A stretch of DNA of 11,969 nucleotides. It comes from Larix sibirica (lineage: Eukaryota > Streptophyta > Pinopsida > Pinales > Pinaceae). The stretch's first letter is position 1. Each line of letters opens with the position of its first letter. The notes under the pieces are model-generated. The model saw nothing but the letters and a program-made list of their open reading frames with translations. It did not search any database and was not told where the DNA came from. The translations under genes and the position numbers were made by a program. This document shows positions 1-6,882 of this stretch, in pieces. The stretch spans positions 7,693 to 19,661 of the forward strand of contig NWUY0300041041.1 in the NCBI GenBank assembly GCA_004151065.3, read 5' to 3'.

Positions 1-1480
1 GGCTAAAATGTAAAGAGCATGAATGAATGATGATCAAAATGAGAGTTTACTAGTTGTATATTCTTACACTACAAGCAAAAAATACTATGCTCGGTAAATA
101 AATTGATATCTAGCAAAAATACTTCTATGGAAAAAATGAATTTGAAGATCATGTTGCTTGAATCCTAAGTGCATGACCTCAATGAAGCTCAAAACATTTC
201 CTAAAGGAGAAGAGGAGCTTGACATTTGCGACTGTTGGGAGATTGGAATATTCACAACTTCACAAAGGAATTAAGGACTGTATTGTAGCTTTGAAATTGA
301 GGGAAATGTAGTCCAGGGTGCTCTTTTTTTCTACCTGGATTCAATCCTTATGCAAAAATACAGGTTCCCCAATTTGAACTAGACACAACTTTATTTTCAG
401 TTTTACATGTATTTTCTCTTTTTTCCTTTCATCATTTTGATGGACATCATTTTTCTTCTCCCTTTTGAGAAAGCATTAAATTTATTCAGCTTTCCAATTA
501 TTTTCAACATTGTCAACAAAGACTTGGTATTACATAAACTACTAGTAAGATGAATGGAGTATTAAGCGGCATTTTTTCACAAGTAAGATGTCCCTCAAGG
601 GAAAACCGTTAATCACAAGCATGCTCATTTAGTGAAGCTACCGTTAGAAGGGGAACTCTTCTATCAAAATCATCCATAGGTATTGTAGTTGCCCCAAACT
701 GCTTATTGGGCCTAATATGCAATTTAATTGGGATGAGTGGCCTAACATGCAATTTCCTTCACTGTTGAACCAATCCCCTTGTCTTATTTCCTATTTCTTG
801 GTAAGGCAGTCCAGGTAAGTTCAATGGAAAAATGCAATCCAACCGGTGATGTTCCTCAGGCCTGGTATGATTCTATTAATCAAATAAATTATATGTATAT
901 TAGGGTTATCTTTGATTTTTCTTAGAAGCTGAATGAGTACAACTAAAAGTAGGGCTTTAGCTGGAGGTTATATATGTGATGGGGGAATGAAGGTTGGATT
1001 GTGCTTTGGCTTTGAGACCAATAATATGGTATAAAACTAAGCTTTCCATGGCAATATACTTTATTACATAAGGAAAATTATGCATTATAAGTTTAACAGT
1101 TCTAACTACTTAGGCCGTATTCTAACAAAATATTCTACTATTTTTCCACCTGTCAAGCAATTTGTATAATCAATGATCCCCTATATTCAGTAACTTCATT
1201 CCCAAGATTCTTGTTAGTGGCTTGCATAAAAAAATAAAATGACATACTATGACAATACAGTCAAGACAACTATGGCAGAGACACTACAAATCGTCCTTGA
1301 ATAGAATCACAAATTCATTATTGAGTTCTCCCTTGTCCAAGACGTAACTTCAAGGTATTGCAGAGATTCTTGAACACCATAATCAAACAATATTTTCATG
1401 GATACCACTTAATAATTCTGGCATTCTTGAAGAGAGAACAAATTAAGAACCAAAGTCTGCTATAGGAGATTGTCTCCTAC
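1..1480. other. AT-rich DNA with no supportable gene
   Basis: I see no reading frame with convincing protein-like composition in this stretch on either strand, and no terminal repeat, tRNA-like fold or coding relic that I can name. The only internal structure I noticed is a weak short direct repeat at about 704-755, where a phrase like GGCCTAAYATGCAATTT occurs twice about 30 bp apart. It is probably old, decayed transposon or intergenic sequence, but that is inference. Confidence 0.6.
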
Positions 1481-1489
1481 ACAGGTCTG

Positions 1490-1882
1490 TTGGATATATG
1501 GTCTTCAATTGATGCTACAGGAAATTTTTATCGATGCTCACATCTACCATTGGATTCTGCAAGGCAAGTGACTCTGTATCAAATATCCTACCAACATCTA
1601 GTGAATCAAAACTTTTCATCGAATCAAAATTCCTGGGATCGACTCTTGGATCTCTTATCAGCATCCTATGAATGCCCCTCCCTTCGGAAACCTCTAGGAC
1701 CATTGGATATGGGCTCCCTAATCCTATCATCAACGAGTGGCTATCTCTCAGCAACCATCAATGGGGACCTCTTGGGAATGATCCAGTGTTGTATCGATTA
1801 TTTTATTTCCTCTTGGGAATCTAGGAGGTCTTGTAACTACTACTGTAAATTTTATTTTACTTCAAATAGAGNCTATGATTAA
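1490..1882. other. Unassigned higher-complexity stretch, open on both strands
   Basis: A 130-codon open stretch on the plus strand (from a TTG, with no ATG at its start) and a 79-codon one on the minus strand overlap here. Neither translation contains a motif I recognise. Composition is less AT-biased than the flanks, so this could be a fragment of a mobile element or of an old gene. An ambiguous base (n) lies at 1872, near the end of the plus-strand frame. I do not call a gene: there is no start context, no family match and no conserved motif. Confidence 0.25.
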
Positions 1883-1938
1883 AAATGAAAACATGGGAAA
1901 TGGAAGTATATTACACATTATTTTGGATATGCCGTTAT
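1873..1938 (+). repeat. Direct repeat, copy 1
   Basis: Begins CTATGATTAAAAATGAAAAC, continues ATGGGAAATGGA, and ends with CATTATTTTGGATATG. The same two blocks recur in the same order at 2032-2125 with a few substitutions. Copy 2 has about 25 extra bases between the blocks. Confidence 0.8.
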
Positions 1939-2031
1939 AACAGGTAAGCATCTCTTACTTCTTTGAGTAGAATTTACATTTTTTTTAATTTTTTCCAATG
2001 ATACATTTCACAACATAGCAGTATCTCATAC

Positions 2032-2125
2032 CTATGATTAACAATGAAAACATGGGAAATGGAATCACATTTAAATGGATACAATGGGACTATGATTACG
2101 CATTATTTTGGATATGTCGATATAG
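2032..2125 (+). repeat. Direct repeat, copy 2
   Basis: Partner of the block at 1873-1938, offset by 159 bp at its left edge. The first 32 bases differ from copy 1 by one base. After the extra bases the CATTATTTTGGATATG block returns. The spacing suggests a local tandem duplication of about 160 bp that later diverged. Confidence 0.8.
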
Positions 2126-2235
2126 TTAGATTAGGAGCAAAGAAGTACGATTTTATTTTGTTAATTTCATAGAGTAATTAACATGTTTTGATTATGTTGT
2201 TTAGTATCAATTGTTTTGAGAGTTCCTTCCTCTAT

Positions 2236-2340
2236 TTTGGTAGTTTTCCCTTAAGGAGGCTACCTTGTATTTACTATTTTTTTTTATCACTTATAGTTAT
2301 TCAATGTATAGTTGAATAAATATAATATTTTGTTCTCGTT
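2236..2340 (+). other. Stretch resembling the gypsy post-pol region
   Basis: The phrase CCCTTAAGGAGGCTACCTTG at 2250, followed by GTATTTACTATT and a T-run, resembles CCCTTAAGGTAGCTAGCTTG at about 5852, which directly follows the pol stop. The resemblance runs for roughly 50 bp, with several substitutions. No pol C-terminal relic precedes this upstream copy. It may be the tail of a second, related gypsy element, or the left edge of a recombination event that brought post-pol DNA next to the RNase H relic starting at 2423. Confidence 0.5.
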
Positions 2341-2422
2341 CTAGTTGTTTTTTTACGTGTTTCTCAATATATTATAGTAGAACTAGACTATATTTTGAAC
2401 ATTGACATAGACCTAACCACTA

Positions 2423-2790
2423 AAATTTTGTTCTTATGATGGTTCTAAATAGAAAGAAGGTGTGGGTGTCGATTATTTGATTGTTGATCCAAGAGATAAA
2501 TGCACCTTGGTTCCAAACATTTAAGAGTTTGAATACACAAACTAACCACTGAGTACAAGGACTTAGTCGTAAGACCAAGAAGAATCTTGATCTGAGAATT
2601 AAATACTAAAGGTATTTGATGATTTAGAGACAATCATGAGACAAGTAAGCAACTCACTTTAATATTGTTCTCCTCACTAGAGTGTTTCCAGAGAAAGGTA
2701 TTGGGTTTGATTTTCAAATTTCAAAGGATTTTAACTCTATTCCTTGTAGAGAAAACACATATGTGAATGCATTAGCAAGTTTCAGTTATC
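2423..2790 (+). pseudogene. Gypsy relic: RNase H-like domain located upstream of RT
   Basis: In intact elements this domain degrades the RNA strand of an RNA-DNA hybrid or is a related accessory fold. Visible motifs, in order: a DGSK start with the presumed first catalytic Asp at 2438-2440; KEGVGVDYLIVDPRDKCTLV; EFEYTN; EYKDLV; KNLDLRI, then ELNTKG in the next frame; and the closing IPCRENTYVNALASFSY at about 2730-2790, matching the family's IPR-x-x-N-x-x-x-DALA end with the Asp replaced by Asn. Two frameshifts fall near 2535 and 2595. In-frame stops include TAG at 2450 and a TAA near 2520. The order is notable because this RNase H-like block precedes the RT relic, whereas a second RNase H follows it. 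Confidence 0.86.
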
Positions 2791-3275
2791 ATATAAGTCC
2801 CATAGGAGAAATTTTTGATAAATTGTCAAATGAACTTGTTTTTGGGTCTTCAGTGTCAAATGAACAAGGATCAATAGATCATGGCATTTGTTGACGAATG
2901 AGGGTGTATTTTATGGTCATCAATGATGAAGAACATTCAAGATGTTTAGAAAAATTAAAAATTAGGATGATTAATATAAAGTCAAATAAGATGCCCGTAA
3001 ATGTTATGTATCCTAAGAAGTTATTTGATCCATGGAACTGATTCAAGAAAACATTTCATGTGAAAGCAAACAACTCCTCCATGCGGTGTGAGGTTATAAA
3101 TATTGTTACTAAAGCAAGTGTAATATTGCAAACTTGGATTTTTTGTTTTGAAATTGGAAGAAGGTTTTACGTCAAAGTATTCAAGCAATTCAAAGTTATA
3201 TTTGCTTGAATGTATTGGAACTTGAAGGTGTATGATGCATGGTTTATACAACATGCGATACCTCTCAAACCATGA
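2791..3275 (+). pseudogene. Gypsy relic: linker and N-terminal edge of reverse transcriptase
   Basis: One reading frame, shared with the end of the upstream RNase H, runs from 2682 to 3272 and is broken only by TGA codons at 2892, 3039, 3207 and 3273. The linker holds INDEEHS and KKLFDPWN, then FKKTFHVKANNSSM. The RT entry follows as KVFKQFKVIFA, stop, MYWNLKVYD and FIQHAIPLKP (ending 3272), which matches the conserved start of gypsy RT (F-x-D-V-F-A-W-x-x-x-D-L-K-x-Y-D ... I-I-Q-H-x-I-P-L-K). The stop after VIFA stands where the family has Trp, consistent with TGG to TGA. After IPLKP the match stops abruptly and the RT catalytic core, including the YxDD box, is absent. Confidence 0.88.
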
Positions 3276-3302
3276 ACTAATAGCCCTTCCAGTGGAAGCT
3301 AT

Positions 3303-3542
3303 AAAATGATTATTAAAAAGATGTAGTCTTTCAAGGGATGGAGTTTGAAAGAGGATCATTCAAAGGTATTAATTCTACCATCGCATCTGCTCAATCCTTC
3401 TTGATTCCAAACATTAGTAAATTTTTCCACTTCTACACATTTGCATTTTATCACTTTCTACTTCCATGCTCACACAAAATATGAGCAAGGAAGTGAGTTT
3501 TCAATGTCATTTATAAGCATGGATCTTCAAGGTTTTGAACTT
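3303..3542 (+). pseudogene. Gypsy relic: RT C-terminal edge and first half of second RNase H
   Basis: Similarity resumes with KMIIKKM and SFKGW, which resemble the conserved K-x-M-x-K-K-D ... F-x-W segment after the RT palm. It continues with IASAQSFLIPNISKFFHFY, TFAFYHFLLPCSHK, and after a frameshift near 3476 with KYEQGSEFSMSFISMDLQGF and EL. The family pattern here is APxLxSPDFxKxFxxYTFA and then SFMSxxLQGxELNYP. The reading is cut at 3542, exactly at the end of the left target duplication of RP-A. The downstream half begins in the same frame at 5098 (NYPMIEKKDF). Confidence 0.88.
3527..3542 (+). repeat. Target-site duplication of RP-A, left copy
   Basis: The 16-bp sequence TCAAGGTTTTGAACTT is directly followed by the T-run that is the inverted A-tail of RP-A. 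An identical copy lies at 5082-5097. It encodes part of the interrupted RNase H (LQGFEL). Confidence 0.93.
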
Positions 3543-3605
3543 TTTTTTTGTAAACAGTATAGTAAAATTATATTAGAGTACAAAAAATGTTACAATCTCA
3601 TGAGA
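3543..3605 (-). other. RP-A 3' tail, resembling the RP-B 3' tail
   Basis: Read on the minus strand, the end of RP-A contains GTAACATTTTTTGTACTCTA, then TATAATTTTACTATACTG, then TTTACAAAAA before the A-run. RP-B ends with GTAACTTTTTGTATATTTTG, AATATAAAGTATACTTA and TTTACAAAAA. The shared order suggests a common 3' end, as expected if a LINE enzyme recognises it. The alignment was done by eye and includes gaps. Confidence 0.6.
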
Positions 3606-3845
3606 GTCAGTAGAGTCAGCTTTCTGAAGCTTCTCATGGAACCAGGAGTACAAAAATGAGTCTCTATGGACTTGCCCTACAGTGGGATGAGTAGCATAGA
3701 CCTTATGACAGCCGATCAGTAAAAATAGTAACAGAACTAGACTAGAGATATAGACTAGCATCTGATGATGGACCGGTAACAGAAACAAAGGAAACATAAA
3801 AGCTAACTGCCAAAACTAGAAGTGTTGTGCTCACACAGAGCCGCA

Positions 3846-4651
3846 TTAGGTACTAGATTTTGCATTTTGGGAGCCATGATTTTTGCCAGAGATTGGGCAG
3901 GCGCCGAAGAAGTCATCATCCCACTGCTGAGTCGGGAGCTTGATGGGCAGGGGCTCGTCTTTGCGTGGAGGAACAGCTTTGTCCTTAGCCTTCCAGACTC
4001 GTTTGTAATGTAGAACATCAATGGTCGAGGGGATAGGAAAGGGTATCCCCGAGGGAGGAGCTCCCTAAACCACCACTGCCACTGGAGAGCTTGGGCTAGA
4101 ATTGGGGCCGCGAACAGGGACTGTGCCATCCGAAGCCGCAACACCCATGGAGTCGTGTAGGGAACTACCAGTAGCATGGGATTCTGTTGCAGTAGCAACG
4201 CCCTCATCATGAATCGTTAAATCCACAGCAAAACCATCAACAGGACCAGCAGGACCGTAATTGGGTGGGGGAGGTGGGTGAGGAAACAGAGAGTACCTGC
4301 GACCAATCAAGTTGGCCTCTAGAGAAGCTAGCACCCCATCCAAATGAGCCATATTGGACCTGGTGTCCATGATAGCAACCTTGGCCAAATTCTAATTGGT
4401 GAGCATATCTTCCACCAAAGTGCCAAGCATGTTTTTCATGAGCCAATAATAATTAATTTGGGTGCCTTGGCTGCCAAAAGCCAGAATTTATGCACACTGC
4501 GTGACTCCCAGTTGTCTACTAGTCGACGAACAGGGACGGAGACATTGTCCTTGTAACCATTGTTTGCAGTTTTTTCTTTCTCGACAGAGGACGTTGATTT
4601 TCCTGCACCATGACCAGAACCCTGCTTGGATGTGCCGCGTGTTTGAGTCAT
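3846..4651 (-). pseudogene. Broken ORF of RP-A, unknown protein
   Basis: From ATG at 4651 the frame encodes a Gly/Ser/Lys-rich start (MTQTRGTSKQGSGHGAGKST) and a basic, aromatic block (VRRLVDNWESRSVHKFWLL), ending at TGA 4438-4436. That stop overlaps an ATG at 4439 in the adjacent frame (ATGA). The adjacent frame continues with KNMLGTLVEDML, a TAG at 4394-4392, NLAKVAIMDTRSNMAHLDGV, a run of five prolines, an Ala/Ser/Gly-rich stretch, a TAG at 4067-4065, then IDVLHYKRVWKAKDKAVPP and QWDDDFFGACPISG, and TAA at 3848-3846. Continuity across the stops suggests one ancestral protein of roughly 265 residues with one frameshift and two nonsense mutations. I recognise no family, and I see no CCHC knuckle or RT motif. 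An ORF1-like nucleic-acid-binding protein is possible from the basic and Pro/Ser-rich make-up, but unproven. Confidence 0.55.
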
Positions 4652-5062
4652 GGCAGTATCGGGAACGTCACAAGAAAACAGAGCAAGAGCAGAGCTCTCA
4701 GCAGTGGAGACAGACAGAGAGTAGCAGAGGCAAGTAATGACCGCAGGGGAGTGGGTGGGGAGCCTCATATCTATGATCGCGCAGCTGGAGGGAGCAGGCT
4801 TCGCACGAGAGAGCTTAATGACTTTGATGAACCAGGTGGGAGGGAGGGACATAGAAACCAGATCCGGCTTAAATGCCAACCTCCAAGACATGTGGGTTAT
4901 ATAAACGAGCACGAGCGAAGAGGCCAGGTGGAATAGGGTCGTATCCAACATTAAAGGCGGGGTCTTGGGGATAGCATAGCCTGGGGCCTGTTGCAAGGTG
5001 GAGGAGCCACACTGCTAGGTGGGAAGATGGCGCTCCCTGCCATGGCTCTGGCTGTCATCGTG
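4652..5062 (-). other. RP-A leader region
   Basis: This is the roughly 410-nt stretch between the conserved 5' motif and the ATG at 4651. The frame of that ATG is open upstream to 4996. Another frame holds a short proline-containing stretch (VGYDPIPPGLFARARLYN) before a stop. Either the leader once coded, and frameshifts now hide it, or it is an untranslated leader. RP-B also has its downstream ATG about 460 nt from its 5' end, so a long leader may be a shared feature. Confidence 0.4.
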
Positions 5063-5078
5063 TCACCCGCATCCGGGG
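5063..5078 (-). repeat. Conserved 5'-terminal motif of RP-A
   Basis: The minus strand reads CCCCGGATGCGGGTGA, starting three bases inside the element's 5' border. RP-B has CCCCGGATGTGGGTGA at the same distance from its own border (7325-7340), differing at one of 16 bases. An identical terminal position in two independently inserted elements is hard to explain by chance. Confidence 0.85.
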
Positions 5079-5081
5079 GGA

Positions 5082-5097
5082 TCAAGGTTTTGAACTT
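5082..5097 (+). repeat. Target-site duplication of RP-A, right copy
   Basis: Identical to 3527-3542 (TCAAGGTTTTGAACTT). The host frame continues from it without a shift into AAT TAT CCA at 5098. The inferred first nick on the plus strand, CTT^AAT, is a T-rich/purine junction as is common for LINE endonucleases. Confidence 0.93.
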
Positions 5098-5312
5098 AAT
5101 TATCCAATGATTGAGAAAAAAGACTTCAACATGGTTAAAGTAGTTAGATGATTTATGGATTACCTCTTGTAAGTACACATGAAGGTGATTGTTCCACGTC
5201 TGACTGCTAGATCTCTCTTCATAGAAGGAACTTGGTGAAAGTTGAGGAAACTGGATCACTACCATCTACAAGTTTGATCTCAACAAGGCATGTGTATACT
5301 AGCAATCAAGGG
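5098..5312 (+). pseudogene. Gypsy relic: second half of second RNase H domain
   Basis: Continues the frame interrupted at 3542: NYPMIEKKDFNMVKVVR, stop, FMDYLL, stop, VHMKVIVPRLTARSLFIEG, TW, stop, KLRKLDHYHLQV, stop, SQQGMCILAIKG. This follows the RNase H/connection pattern of gypsy pol (ELNYPxxEKxAxAxxKAxKxFRxYLL, KVIVPxxAVR, W-x-x-x-L-x-E-Y-D, G-x-G-x-C-x-L-x-A). Stops are TGA or TAA and the frame is otherwise unshifted, so decay here was mainly by point mutation. Confidence 0.9.
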
Positions 5313-5480
5313 GAGAAATCAAATTGACATTAAAGAAACGAGATGGGAGAATGAAACATCATTGTATACAACAAACATTCCCTTCATGCCTACATAGAAA
5401 GAGTCATGATAACATGATTTGAAATATTGTTTGCAACATGGGTACAATCCTAGTTACTTGAATGTGATAAGAGGGAGATC
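5313..5480 (+). pseudogene. Gypsy relic: linker before integrase
   Basis: Same frame as the preceding RNase H half. It shows WENETSLYTTNIPFMPT, three stops, and HDLKYCLQHGYNPSYLNV, matching the W-Y-x-D-I/L-K-Y-Y-L ... P-x-Y-L segment that normally lies just before the integrase zinc finger. The match ends near 5480 and no HHCC finger follows. Confidence 0.85.
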
Positions 5481-5495
5481 ACATCATCATACTTA

Positions 5496-5845
5496 ACTTT
5501 CTATGGAAAAGAGGCAATATTATTGTCAAATATCTTATTTCCCTCTTTGCAACAATCTTAGGAAACAAGTGGTGAACACACCTTTGTGGTGCAATGTCGA
5601 ATTGACACATTGTTGAAGTAAGTTTGTAGCTCGCCAAGGATTGTTAAGCACTAGTTTGGTATTGTCCTAATGTGGGACAACACATACATGTGCAAAGGAA
5701 AGCACAGGGAATTCAACAATTCTGGTTCAAATCTTTTCAAGTGGGTAAGAAGATCAACGTTGGCACATACCAATTACAAGATATGGAAGAACACTTGGAT
5801 CTCCTTCCTATCAATAATAAATTATTAAATCAATATTTTAGTTAG
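5496..5845 (+). pseudogene. Gypsy relic: integrase C-terminal region and end of pol
   Basis: In a new frame: TFYGKEAILLSNILFPSLQQ, stop, then VVQCRIDTLLK, matching the P-F-x-L-V-Y-G-x-E-A-I-L-P ... R-I-D-T-L-L-K segment after the integrase catalytic core. After frameshifts come SKFVARQGLL, SLVLS, WDNTYMCKGKHREF (about 5673), and from about 5741 KSFQVGKKINVGTYQLQDME then LLPINNKLLNQYFS and TAG at 5843-5845. This agrees with the family ending G-D-L-V-L-x-W-D ... K-G-K-H ... G-P-F-x-V ... T-Y-x-L ... P-x-N-G-x-x-L-K-x-Y. The zinc finger and DDE core are absent, and a further small deletion seems to lie between QGLL and SLVLS. Confidence 0.9.
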
Positions 5846-5921
5846 CTCACCCTTAAGGTAGCTAGCTTGTATATAGTAGTTTATTCCATTTTTCTTTCTT
5901 GCTTTTAGTTTTTCAATTTAC
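5846..5921 (+). other. Gypsy post-pol non-coding DNA, left part
   Basis: T-rich stretch beginning CTCACCCTTAAGGTAGCTAG after the pol stop. It resembles the block at 2236-2290. It is interrupted by RP-B and continues at 7360 with GCATTCAGTTATTCAAAC. Confidence 0.7.
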
Positions 5922-5937
5922 TTTACTTTCATTTATT
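5922..5937 (+). repeat. Target-site duplication of RP-B, left copy
   Basis: The 16-bp sequence TTTACTTTCATTTATT is identical to 7344-7359. It is directly followed by a T-rich run (TTATTTTATTTTT) that is the inverted A-rich tail of RP-B. The surroundings are T-rich, but 16 identical bases with clean breaks at both ends make chance unlikely. Confidence 0.9.
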
Positions 5938-6005
5938 TTATTTTATTTTTGTAAATAAGTATACTTTATATTAACAAAATATACAAAAAGTTACAGTCAT
6001 GGTTC
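5938..6005 (-). other. RP-B 3' tail
   Basis: The minus strand ends with ACTGTAACTTTTTGTATATT, then TTGTTAATATAAAGTATACT, then TATTTACAAAAA and the A-rich run. An AATATAAA stretch close to the tail could act as a polyadenylation signal. See the comparison with the RP-A tail. Confidence 0.6.
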
Positions 6006-6336
6006 TTCCACCTTTTTGTCTATCTGTATGAAACAATCTTGGAACAATCTGAGATTTAAAACAACATAACCCCTAGGGCCCATCCCCCAAAGGAGAAAAT
6101 AGGGCCTACATGTTGCCAACTACTCGCCATTACCTTGAGAACAACAACAAAAAACTACAAAACACAGCCTACAGGCTTGGTATGATTATTCGTCGTTATG
6201 TCGATAAACCAAATGTAAACCCCCTGACCCAACAAGTGCACTGACTCGCCAAAGCGACCGAGACAAAACACATAATGCATTAACCAAAAAGTAGAGGCCT
6301 ACCCAAGCACAAGACACCAACTGGACAGTACAACAA

Positions 6337-6882
6337 CTAATCCTTCACAAGCAGAGGGGTCTCTCCCATGTCACCCGAACCAACTCCATCCTTCCCGTTG
6401 TCCTTCAAACACTCCTCTGTCCCAGTAGCGAAAATAACCATCTGTAGGAGGAATGGAATTCCCAACTCCTTCCCAATCATGTCAATTTTCATATGCAGGA
6501 GGTGGGTATAAGCATACAACTCCTTCCAAAAATCCAAAGGGATTTCATCCCCGCCTTGCTTCTCTTCGCGTTCTAGAAGAACTCGACTCAGGAGGATTTT
6601 GATAACCCAATAAAGTTTGACCATTTTTTCATACATGCCCTGGTGAGCCCTAGACGAGCTCGAGTCTTGTATCCAACTCTCCAACACCGCAACATCCAAT
6701 GTCGACGAATTTTATAGAACCTCACGCCAGAATCCATCCTCCATCACCTCCAAATTCGCCTTGAGGGATGGGGGAATGGACGCGCGATAATGCCAGGCCG
6801 CCTGCACAACCCTGGTATGTCCGCGACTCGCCCGCCTCTTCCTCTAGTTCTCCGGAGCACCCGACTTCTCAGCAGGATCCAT
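6337..6882 (-). pseudogene. Broken ORF of RP-B, unknown protein
   Basis: From ATG at 6882 the frame runs 181 codons to TAG at 6339-6337 with two internal stops: TAG after MDPAEKSGAPEN and TAA after EDGFWREVL. Between and after them the composition is protein-like: RKRRASRGHTRVVQAAWHYR, then AVLESWIQDSSSSRAHQGMY, EKMVKLYWVIKILLSRVLLE, KELYAYTHLLHMKIDMIGKE and a Gly/Asp-rich C-terminus ending LLVKD. It begins with a basic patch followed by predicted helical, Leu-rich segments. I recognise no family, and by eye it is not convincingly related to the RP-A ORF. The last 120 codons (6699-6337) are uninterrupted. Confidence 0.55.

Larger units (their letters stand above)
3543..5081 (-). mobile_element. 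Retroposon RP-A: full-length-looking, non-autonomous, 1539 bp
   Basis: It is flanked by perfect 16-bp direct repeats (3527-3542 and 5082-5097), ends in a poly-A tail on the minus strand (T-run from 3541-3549) and is GC-richer than its host. No reverse transcriptase or endonuclease motif is visible in it, so it presumably moved with enzymes supplied by a LINE. Removing 3543-5097 leaves one target copy and rejoins the host gypsy frame exactly, which independently confirms the borders. Its 5' terminus (5063-5078) and 3' tail resemble those of RP-B. The interior holds a leader of about 430 nt, a broken ORF (4651 to 3846) and a 3' region of about 300 nt. A processed pseudogene of a host mRNA is the main alternative, but the shared 5' end argues for a mobile family. 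Confidence 0.9.

Noticed and set aside
2445-2633. Minus-strand 62-codon frame
   Set aside because: Antisense to the first RNase H-like relic.
3021-3359. Minus-strand 112-codon frame
   Set aside because: It is the antisense shadow of the gypsy linker and RT-entry relic, which matches the family on the plus strand.
3822-4013. Plus-strand open frame in RP-A
   Set aside because: Lies antisense to the RP-A ORF, which has better protein-like continuity and the same sense as the A-tail. Treated as a shadow.
3803-4210. Minus-strand 135-codon frame in RP-A
   Set aside because: Overlaps the frame that continues from 4439 to 3846 and has a less coherent composition. It is probably out of frame.
4344-4936. 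Three plus-strand open frames in RP-A
   Set aside because: Antisense to the retroposon and overlapping one another. GC-rich sequence readily yields such frames.
3543-5081. RP-A as a DNA transposon or Helitron
   Set aside because: No terminal inverted repeats or Helitron ends were seen. The A-tail and the 16-bp duplications fit target-primed reverse transcription better.
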